In this document: in pieces, positions 16,494 through 25,900 of the stretch
How the letters are laid out: the number at the start of each line of letters is the position of its first letter
How positions within the stretch are numbered: the first letter of the stretch is position 1
Assembly: GCA_943704525.1 (NCBI GenBank)
Contig: CALSCQ010000322.1
Coordinates: 1-42,479, forward strand
DNA from: Pigoraptor vietnamica
Lineage: Eukaryota; Opisthokonta; Filasterea
Length of the DNA: 42,479 nt
Direction of reading: 5' to 3'
The notes under the pieces: generated by a model
The model's input: only the letters and a program-made list of their open reading frames with translations
Database searches by the model: none
What the model was told of the DNA's origin: nothing
Made by a program: the position numbers and the translations under genes

Positions 16494-17609
16494 TGGCACT
16501 CTCGCTGCTCTTGCGCCTCCCTCTGCGACCGCTCGCATGCCGCGCTGTTCCGTCGGCGCTTTTGTCGAATGCAGCGGAACCCGCGAGTGTGCGACGCCGC
16601 CCACAACCCGGTTGGTGTGGTCGTGGAAACAGACGGACCTCTATCGCAGTGCGGTGAAGGCGTACGAACAGCGTGCGCCACCCCTTAGGTGGGAGAAACG
16701 GAAGGACCCAACGGACCCGAAAACCACGCGCTTGCCTCAACTGACGGACGAGATGCGAAGTGCGCTGGACCCCTCCGCGCCCGTCGTTTCAACGAAGCGC
16801 TCTTCCCTCTTCACGCACGACGACGACCGCCGCATTATTGCGTTGCTGAAGGAGGGCGCCGGGTGGGCGGAGATTGCGAACGCCCTCGGCAAGAGCCGTA
16901 TGCAAATTATGGCGCGTTTCATAACGGCGCTTGACCCGCTGCTGCGACACGGGCCATTTACCGCCGAGGAAGACGCGGCGATACGCGCGCACGTCGACGC
17001 ACACGGGCCCACGAATTGGCCGCTACTGTTGAAAAGCATGGACTATGCGAGGTCGATTACAGCCTTACGTGATCGGTGGCAGCGGGTGTTGGCGAACCCT
17101 TCGCCGTGGAGAAGAACGGGCGCAAGTGGGTCGATTTCGCAAAGGAGTTTGAGGGGCATTCTACTATTGTCATTCGCCTGCGCTATGTTCTGAGGCTGCT
17201 CCCAAAGTGGCTCCGCGTTCCCATTCGCAACGAAATCGGCCCCCTCGTGCGCATTCTGCGCGCGGACGGCGCCGTGGACGGGCCGCTGTCGTCGTTCAAG
17301 GACGCAGAAGCTGCGCGCAATTGGGTGGCGCTGTGCCTCGGAATGGACGGTGCGTCGCAGGTGGACTGGGATGCGCTGAACAGGGCGAGCGGGGCGCGGA
17401 GGGGCGCGGCGATGGACGCCGTGCAGGAACTTGAGCGTCGTCTGTCGGTGGCGGAGTGGAAGGAGGGGGCGGCGCGCGTGTGGCCGGTGCCGTCGTGGTC
17501 ATGGCCGCGTCTGATTTGCGAAGGGCGCATGTCGCCGATTGGGGCTGTCAGTGATGAAGCACCCCGCGATATGGCTGTTTGTGCGTGGAATGGCGCGTGT
17601 GTCGAATGA
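16494..17609 (+). CDS. Myb/SANT-repeat protein with a broken reading frame (gene or pseudogene)
   Basis: Three consecutive reading-frame segments look like one protein. The first starts at the ATG at 16494 with MALSLLLRLPLRPL, an Arg/Leu-rich presequence that resembles a mitochondrial targeting peptide. The frame then shifts near 16610. The second segment carries two Myb-like repeats: FTHDDDRRIIALLKEG--W-EIA (about 16805-16935) and FTAEEDAAIRAHV-----NW (about 16955-17095). A second shift near 17086-17111 leads to a segment with the back half of a third repeat (GRKWVDFAKEF) and a C-terminal region ending at TGA 17607-17609. Possible readings are two sequence errors, a pseudogene, or two tiny introns (see findings). 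A single uninterrupted ORF from ATG 16537 to 17193 would keep only the first two repeats. Myb repeats of this type bind DNA. The target is unknown. Confidence 0.5.
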
Positions 17610-17639
17610 ATAGAGTGAAACGACAGCGGCGCATATTTC

Positions 17640-17900
17640 GAATGGTGTCAGTGTGCGTGGCTGCGCATGAGTGCTCACGGCAGTGTGCGTGGCTGCAGCC
17701 GGTGCATGAGTGCTCAGTCAGCAGTGCAGTGCATCCGGAGTGCTCGCGGGGTGCAGTGAATGTGCTCAGTGCCCAGTGCGTGGCCGGCTGCAGTGCCATG
17801 ATGAGTCGGCTCAGTGTGCGTGCCTGCAGCCGGTGCATGAGCCAGTGCTCAGCTGCACTGTCGGCTGATCAGTGAGTGCTCAGTGTCAGTGTGTGTTTCA
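17640..17900. repeat. Degenerate minisatellite-like repeats
   Basis: Variants of TGCATGAGTGCTCA and GTGCGTGGCTGCAGCCGG recur about every 30-60 bases. The best pair is at about 17678-17716 and 17816-17854, where GCCTGCAGCCGGTGCATGAG differs little from its partner. The block lies between the Myb-type gene and the epimerase-GT8 gene. It has an open frame (17579-17875), but the composition is that of the repeat, not of a protein domain. Confidence 0.5.
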
Positions 17901-18284
17901 ATTGCGAATGGCGTGTCTGCGTGGCTGTGTGATTGTGCAGTCCGGCCGTGTGCCAGTGTATCCTAGCGCTGGGACCCGCGCAAGCAGTCATCTCGCCTGA
18001 CTCGCTTCGTTTCCATTAAATTAGGCAGAGCCGGCCGGGAAGTAGTGGCACGAGCAGTTCATCCGGGGTGAAAGCAGGTATCACGTGACCGATTCCCTGG
18101 GGAATTTCTCTTGGGCGTGCCCTTTTTGCACCGCGCCACTTCTTCGCAAACGAGAAAGAAAAAACGCCGCACTGCAGAAGCATGCACGCTCAATCCGCGC
18201 GTACATTGCATGGCTGAAAAGGTTAGCAGTTTCTGGAGGGGCCGCGGTCGGTGACAGTCTCTGTCTCCGAGCCGAGGGCTTGAG
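17901..18284. other. Upstream region of the epimerase-GT8 gene
   Basis: These 384 bases lie before the ATG at 18285. They contain the TCACGTGA palindrome and an A-rich phrase near 18163. No TATA box or other gene is apparent. Confidence 0.4.
18081..18088. promoter_or_regulatory. E-box palindrome TCACGTGA
   Basis: The palindrome starts 204 bases before the epimerase-GT8 start codon and is identical to the one at 471-478. It is a candidate bHLH-zip site. Its function is inferred only from sequence and position. Confidence 0.35.
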
Positions 18285-21200
18285 ATGCGGTACGTCGCTC
18301 TTTTTCTCTGCGCGGCCGCGCTCTGCGGCATTGCTGGTGTCGTGTGGGGCGCCCCCGCAATGGCCCCTCTCCCGCAGATGCAGCGCGACGCCGCCGCAGC
18401 CAAGGCCTCCGCGGTCATTCTCGTGACGGGCGCGGCGGGTTTTATTGGCATGCACACAGCCATTTCGCTCTCGCGCGACCCACGCGTGCGCCTAATCGGC
18501 GTGGACAATTTCAACTCGCGCTCGGACGTCGACCTGTTGTTGAAGCAAGAGCGCGCACTGCAGCTGCGGGCGAATAATGTGACGATTTTCAACAGCGACG
18601 TGTGCGACCTCGTCCTCATGGAGATGCTCTTCAGGCGCTTCCAGTTCACGCACGTCGTGCATCTCGCCGCGATGGCGGGTGTTCGGAATTCGCTCCATAA
18701 CCCCGTCGCTTTCGTGCACGATAACGTGCGCTGCTTTTCGCGGCTGCTGGACATGGTCCGCCGAGCGCCCGAGATGTACGGCGGCGAGATGCCCAAGGTC
18801 GTCTTTGCGTCGACGTCGTCCGTGTATGGGATGTCCAACGTGGGTGGCTGGTTAATTTGACCTGTGCGTGTGTAGGCGTGTGTAGGAAGGCGTGTGTGCG
18901 TGCGTGAGCGTGTGTGTCGCCGGGTTACTCTGCTAGAATGTGTCGTGTTGCGCGGCGCGCCAATTATTGAAACTGGCTTGTGTCACGCCCAATTCAATTA
19001 GCATCTCGTCCGTACAAGTCTTTCTTTGACCGCCCAATGCTTCAACCGCGCAGAAGCAGCAAAATTCGGTTCGCGACCGAACGGACGGCCAAACTAGCAT
19101 CTATGCGTCGACGAAGAAGACGGACGAGCTGCTCGCGCACGCGTACCACGTCCGCTACGGCATGAAGCTCGTGGCGCTTCGGTTCTTCACCGTGTACGGC
19201 CCTTGGAACCGCCACGACATGGCCATGTACCTCTTCACCGACGCGATATGGAAGGGCGAGGAAATCGACGTCTTCGACAGAGGAAACCTTCGGAGGGACT
19301 TTACGTACGTCGCGGACGTTGTCCGCGGGGTGTCGACGGCGGTAACGCGCGATATTCCCGGCGGCTTTCGCATCTTCAACATCGGCAACTCGAGCCCGCA
19401 CACCGTGTCGTATCTCATCGGTGAAATTGAGCGACAGCTCGGGCAGAAGGCGCGCAGGCGGTTCATGCCGTTTCAGAAGGGCGACGTGGTCAAGACGGCG
19501 GCGGATTTGTCCGAGTCTGTGTCGGGGCTGGGATTCGAACCCCTGACCCCCCTGAGGGACGGCGTGCGGCAGTTTGCCGACTGGTACCGCACCTTTGCGG
19601 CGCACGTCAAATCGGACAACGCGAGCTCGATCGGGCGGCGGGGGACGTTCTACTCGAAGGCGCTCTTGAAGCAGCGGCGCGCCATGCACTACGCGGGGAT
19701 GGAAATGGTCACGGCGTTCAAAAACAACGCGACGTCGTGGATGCTGCAGAGCGACTACGCCCGGTGGAAGGCGGACGTCGCTATCCCCGGTCGCTTTGAG
19801 CTGCCTGATCGGTCACCGCGGTCGTTTCTCTTTTTCAAGGTTTGTCCTCGGTTGAGCTGCACGTATCACCCTTTGCGGGAGGTTCCGGTGGTCACACACT
19901 AACACGAGTGTTCCTTTTGTGTTTGTTCGTCTCTCTGTTGTCGACGGCCCTCGTCCGGACAGGGGAAAGATTCGATGGGCGGCGATGTGATACAGAGCAT
20001 GAAGTATGCGCGCAACCCCGAGAAGCTACAGGAAATGTGCGACGAGATTCCCATGTGCGTGGCGTTCAACACGAACGGACTCCTCAAGATCACCGTACAC
20101 AGCTCGGCAAAGTGGCGCAGCTTCAACACTACGAGCAACGAGGGGCTCTACGTCGCGGGTGGGTCGAAGTGCGCGGTGGGCCGCCTGTGCTGAGAACGGC
20201 GGCTGTTCCGTGGCGTTCACTTGCTTGTCCGGTTCACTCGTCCCATCGCGACGAAGGCGTTACGTAGTTGTTTGCACGCACGTTGTCTTTTCTGAGGCTG
20301 ACGTTTCGCGCCCCGTCAGACATCGATCCCTGCAAGCGTGACATCCACACGTGCGCCGCGAATGCCCGCTGCATGCACACGGGTCCGTCCAAGTTCAAGT
20401 GTTACTGCAACCCCGGTTACGTCGGCGACGGTATGCAGTGCCATCCCATGTTTGACACGGACGGCCTCCCGAAAGATCCGGGAGAGTTGGACCGCATCCG
20501 CCCGTACCTCAAGCCCGCGCCACCCCCGCGCACGTGAGTGTTGTCACACGCCACGACTTCCTTCTGCCGGCCTTATGCAGCCGGCGTGTGTTGTCGTCAA
20601 GTGTATGTCATGTTTCACCCTTAGTTTGCGGGAAATGCCAACGATGATTTACCCTTTCCTCTTGTTTGGAACACCCGGTAGGTACACATTCCACCCGTAC
20701 GTCGACCCTCCCGGCTACGATCTCATGTCCGCGGTCGGCCACGAGCGCAACATTCCGCAGCTGAAGGCGCTCTGCGACAGCACGCCCGACTGCGGTGCGT
20801 TTAACACGAACGGGATCCTGAAGACCCTCGTCGGCGCCCCGCAGACCGAGTGGAAGCAGTGGACGGGCAACAGCTCAGAGGGATTTTTCATTGCCCGTAA
20901 GTGGTTGCCCCGCAGCGCTTCACCACTTGTTTGTCTTGCCAATGCTTTGACCTGATGTGGTGCAGTGGTTGCGAATTGCACGTTTATGTTTGTTTGTCTG
21001 CCCGCAGACGTCGACCACTGTGCGGAGGGTACCCACGACTGCCACCACCGCGCCACGTGCACGTACTTGGGCCAAGGACTCTTTGAGTGCGCCTGCCTCC
21101 CCGGGTTTGTGGGTAACGGGCGCCACTGCCGGTCGAGTCTGGACCCCGTGGAAAGCCATTCGGCGCCGGCAGACGACCCAGACGCGCCCCCGGTGCTTAA

Positions 21201-22610
21201 TTACCTGACGCGCATTGACGACAAGCTGATCGACACGGAGTACGACATGAACGCGAGTAAGCTACGCCCGCCGTGGCTCGTGAACGTGCAGGTGGCGATG
21301 GAGAAGCGCCCGCGACTCGTCGACGATTACGCGTACGCGCAACAGCTCGCGCGCGTGACGCGGGACACGAAGCTCGCTGAGACGAGGCGAGGGACCAAGG
21401 CCGAGGAGCATCCGCCGGCCGACACCGAAGGGGCGGCGGACGCTGCAGCCCAACCGAAGCAGCTGCCGCACGGGTCGCGCGGCAAGGGCGGGAAGTGGAA
21501 GAAGGGGCAGGTGGTGGAGATATTGCTTGCGGGCGACCCGGAACACTACAAGGGACTGCTCGCTGTGATCGAGTCTGTGCGGCGCAGCACGCCCGACCCC
21601 TCGCGCGTGCGGTTCCACGTGGCACTCGCGCAGGACGGCCTGAAGAACACGATCCCTTTTGAGCGCATGCTCGACTGTTACGGCGTGTCGCGCGTGGACG
21701 AAGAGGGCCGCGATCTCATCGAGATTCGCCACTTCAACGCCCGGCAACTCGCCAAGCACGCGCTCACGGTGCACGGGGCAAAGGCGGTCTTTGGGAATCT
21801 CGCGAGCGACGCGAACCTCGCCCGCTTCTATTTTGCGACGCTCTTTCCCTTCGTTTCCAAGGCGATTTACTTTGACGCCGACGTCGTTGTCCGCGGCGAC
21901 GTCGTCGACCTTTGGAACGTCGTCCGCGGAATGTCGACTGTATTTGCCGCCGTCAAGCGCACCTCGCCGACGTACGGATCGCTCTTTGGATCCAGCGCGG
22001 TAAGGGGCTGGCCACTGCATATTGCCGGTGTAGGCTGTTCCGTTTTGCACTTAGGCAGAGGGGACAGAAGTATTTGTGTGACTGGGCCGCTCACATTGCC
22101 TTACCTGGCCGACAACAGGACAAGGTGCGCAAGATGCTGCACGATAACTTCGGGCGCTCTTTTTCCGACGGCGACGCGACGTTCAACGCCGGCGTCTTTG
22201 CAATCGACCTCTCCAAGTGGCAGGCCGCTAACATGACGGCGGAGGCGGAGTTTTGGATCGAAGCGAACGCGCGGATGAAGCTGTGGCCGTTTGGGTCGCA
22301 GCCCGTCCTCCTGCTATCGATGGCGGGACGGTGGTCGGAGCTCCCGCGCGAGTGGAACTTTGACGGTCTCGGGTGGCGGCGAAAGGACGACGTGAACCGC
22401 GAGCTCATGGCGAAGGCGAAGCTGTTCCACTTCAGCGGCCGACAGAAGCCGTGGGCTGCGTCGAACGATTTTGCGGACATGTGGCGCGAATATGCGGGGC
22501 TTCGGGAGTGCTCCACTCACGGCCGGTGTCACTCCGTTCTCGGGTGCATCTGCGACGAGGGCTATGAGGGCGTCGCGTGCGGGTCGCGGGTCGACGCCAA
22601 CGCCAACTGA
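18285..22610 (+). CDS. Fusion enzyme: UDP-glucuronate 4-epimerase-type SDR, two PAN-like/EGF pairs and a GT8 glycosyltransferase
   Basis: Seven exons give 1,149 residues: 18285-18839, 19054-19839, 19963-20158, 20320-20533, 20682-20896, 21008-21999 and 22119-22610. All phases agree. Residues 1-24 form a hydrophobic signal peptide or anchor. The epimerase domain has the NAD loop TGAAGFIG (48-55), a catalytic STSSVYG segment (176-182) and Y202-x3-K206. Its GVDNFN start and LRFFTVYGPW phrase are typical of UDP-GlcA 4-epimerases (GAE type). Two copies of a PAN-like module (about 448-513 and 584-655, sharing C--FNTNG-LK) are each followed by a calcium-binding-type EGF (DIDPC and DVDHC). The GT8 domain (about 755-1105) has the metal-binding DAD (945-947) in IYFDADVVVRGD and the family motif HFSGRQKPW (H1090). 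A last EGF-like motif ends the protein. Golgi-lumen action on a galacturonic-acid-containing glycan is the natural inference. The GT8 donor has not been shown and could differ. Confidence 0.92.
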
Positions 22611-22918
22611 GTGCGCGCGAAATATAAGTATGCGTACGTAAAGCTACAATCGATTGTTATATAATTGCCAATGGCTGAGCTTTAGTTTTGTCGCGTGACT
22701 GGACGGTAGTCTTTGTGAAGTAGTGACATTTACTGCACGCCGAGAGCCGCGAGGACTGCCAAAGCCCAGCGCACTCTTGGCCTGTCCGGATTCACACAAT
22801 CCGGAAAGAAGCGGCAGTGAAATCGCCACGCAAACCGCAGCACAATAAAGCAACCCGTAATGAAGAGTAGACGCGCGTAGATGCGGCCAGACACAGAAAG
22901 CGACGTCGACCGGCCACG
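22611..22918. other. Convergent 3' intergenic region
   Basis: The 308 bases lie between the stop codons of the plus-strand epimerase-GT8 gene and the minus-strand receptor cyclase gene. They should hold both 3' UTRs. Apart from the AATAAA listed separately, nothing is recognised. Confidence 0.6.
22844..22849 (+). terminator. AATAAA polyadenylation-type signal
   Basis: The canonical hexamer lies 234 bases after the epimerase-GT8 stop codon on its sense strand, within the short convergent intergenic region. Its use is not shown. Confidence 0.4.
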
Positions 22919-25900
22919 CTACTTGAAGTCATGCTTGCTGAGACCGACGGCCATGTCGAGCGACGGCAGCTGCTTCCCGTACCCCTTTTTCCCCGTGAGA
23001 AAAAACGTGCGCATGAGACCCTTTCCCTTGACAAACGAGACGCCCCGCTCCTCCAGGTGGTACTGCCCGGTCGCCTCGAGCATTTGCGCCGCCGCATTGC
23101 TGAGGTGAATGCGGAGGGCTGCGCGGACGGGCGGCCCAAAAGTTAATAAATAAATAATAAATTAAATAGCGTAGGCCTAAATTATATTAACAAACAGTCA
23201 GGTGACAGCATTATCCATCCAACGGAAAAAGTCTCTCGGGCTCGCACAAGCACCAAGCACTGCGGAGACATCCGACCAAAATTTGATGAAACAAATAATA
23301 AATGCCTCTGTCAATCACAACGGAAAAAGTCAGGCCCTCGCAAGTACGCGTCTGTTGCACGAACTACCCACCGAGACCCCCGGTCTGCATTCTGCTGGCC
23401 GTGTTGATTGTGTCGCCGAAGACGGAGTAGTTGGGCATTTTGACGCCCACCACACCCGCAACGCACGGCCCTGCGGGGGAGGTCAAATGAGGAGGGCAAT
23501 CCTGTGTGTGTGTGGGTGCGCGCGTGCGCGCGTGCGTGCGTGTGCGTGTGCGTGTGCGTGTGTGTGTGTGTGTGTATCGTAAGAGGGTATCCATCTCATG
23601 AATGCCCGCGTTTTCAGAGTCTGTCAGCACCAGCATGTTGAGCAGACGCACCAGAGTGTATGCCAATACGAAGCTGCAGCTGGCACGCGTCGTCGTGAGG
23701 CACAGTCAGGCCGTTGACGGCCGCGAGAAAGTCCAGCGCGAGGTCGGCAATTTCGGTGGCATGCCTGTTTTCGTTGCGCACGGGAAGGCCTGACACGACA
23801 ATCACAATGTCGCCAATGGTATTGACCTGGAGGGAGGGGCAGAATTGGGTCGGGGTCATTAATTTCTCTGGTTTGATGCATAAAAAAAAAAATTCTAAGC
23901 GTGCTGGCTCAAACTCTTGCTCAACGAACTGACGGCTAAGTGAATCGATGTAACGTGGAAGAAGATAACCATAATTGACAGCGGTCATTAACTGTGGAAA
24001 GGCATGACGCCACCGACTGCGGAAAAACAAATCGGAAAAAAGGGCGTACCTTGTACACGTCCCTTCCCTCGATCACGGCATCGGCCACGCTGTAAAACGA
24101 ATTGAGGAAATCGACAATCTGCGCGCACCACAGACACAAAGTGTGAGTTCGCGCGAGAAAGAGAAGAACAAAAACCATGTCAACACAACAGCAAAAACGA
24201 CCATTGCAAGTATTATCCAATCCGTTCCTGACGACCACCACACGCACCTCGAACGGCGACGAGCGCGAAATAACGGCCGAGAAACCGACAATGTCGGAAA
24301 ACATGACGGTGACATTCTCATAATACTCGGGCTTGACCAGGCGACCCAGCTTGAGGTCCTGCGCCACGCTCTTCGGCATGAGGCGGTACAGCAGTTCCTC
24401 CGATCGCTCCTTCTCCCGCTTCAGCTGCCGCGACCGATCGCGCACGACCGAGCGCAGGTTGTGCGCGTGGCGCTCCAGCAAACGAATCATGTTGTCGACG
24501 AGCGAGAAGGGCGTCGGGTACTGCTTCAGGAGCTCTTCCGAGACGATCTCAAACGACTGGGGGCGTTCGAGGGGATTCTCGGCCCAGCATGCCTTCATGA
24601 ACGCGATATAGGCGGAGGGCGCGGGCTCGTCGTTGAGCTCTTCCTCCGAGGGAATGTTCGGCCGAAGTCCCTCCATCGCCACCTGCGCATTGGCGCCGTT
24701 AGCACCGAGGCGCTTGCACGAAAAGAGGATCCGAAAAGATTAGAAGAAAAACATATAATAAGGGAAGAAACGCAATGACAAAAGAAACGTAATGGCGCAT
24801 GCTCCCATGAATTGCGCACACGCACACGGACTCCACACAACGACATCGCTTCGAGAATCACGTACTCACCTTCAGCACGATCCCCGTCGGCATCATCGCT
24901 GTGATGTCGGCGTACGGCTGTTCGCGCGTAAGCAGCTCAAACATGATGATCCCGAACGAGTAGATGTCGCCGGCCTTTGTGCCGTGCGAGTAGTGCCCCG
25001 GCGTCGGCTGCTTATCGATCAATTCGGGCGCCGTCCAGAACATCCCCGAGTAGTAGCGGTACTCTGTGAGCTGTTCCATGTCGTCGTGCGAGCGGAAGGA
25101 CGCGAGGCCAAAGTCTGCGGCAGAACGAGGGGCAGTTAGGAATGCTGTAGCAATCACGGATGCTTGAACGAGAGAGGGAAGTAACGAGAGCGTGCGCCGA
25201 TGGCGTGGACTCAATGCTGAGGGCCGGGGATTAGAAGGCAGCGACGAGCAATAGCCACACCCACCGGTGACCTTTGTGACCCATCGCGAGTCAATCACGC
25301 AGTTCATGCTCGTGAGCCGCCCGTGGGCGCCGATGGGTGAGTTGTGGAGGTGCGCCATGCCCGCCGCAATGTCCCGCGCAATCGAGTACTTGAATTCCCA
25401 GTCCAAATGCACCTCGGTGTCGGCGAGGACATCCGCGAGCGACCCACGCGACGCGTATTCCGTGAGAATGCACACGTTGGGCGGCTCAACGCACGCGCCG
25501 ATAAAGTCGACGAGGTTCGTGTGGCGCGTCTTGCGCATGAGTCGCATTTCGCGGCGTAGCACAGTCGTCAGTTGGACCTTGGCCTTCGGGATCCGCTTGA
25601 TGGCCACGCGCATGCCGTGGCTGAGGGAAAGGGTTCGAAGGGGTGAATGCGGTCGGAGCGACTACTGTGGTCGGCTTTCATCGTGCGCGGCATGCAGGAG
25701 CATGAACTGAGTGCGCGAATGTACGGGCGAGACAAGCACGCACGCTATCACGGTCGGCGACATGGAGCCGCAGTACTCACTAGGTGCCCGTCAGTATGAA
25801 GATCTGGTCCAGGTCGCCCTTGGAATGGCTGCTTGCGCGGCTATCCAGCAAATTCGAGTGGCTGCTGCGGAGCGAATTGCGGCTCACGGACGACGGCACT

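Noticed and set aside
19524-19546. tRNA T-arm-like GGGATTCGAACCCCTGAC
   Set aside because: No acceptor stem, D-arm or anticodon arm can be formed around it, and it lies inside the epimerase coding frame (GLGFEPLTPL), where such a sequence is expected of the protein family.
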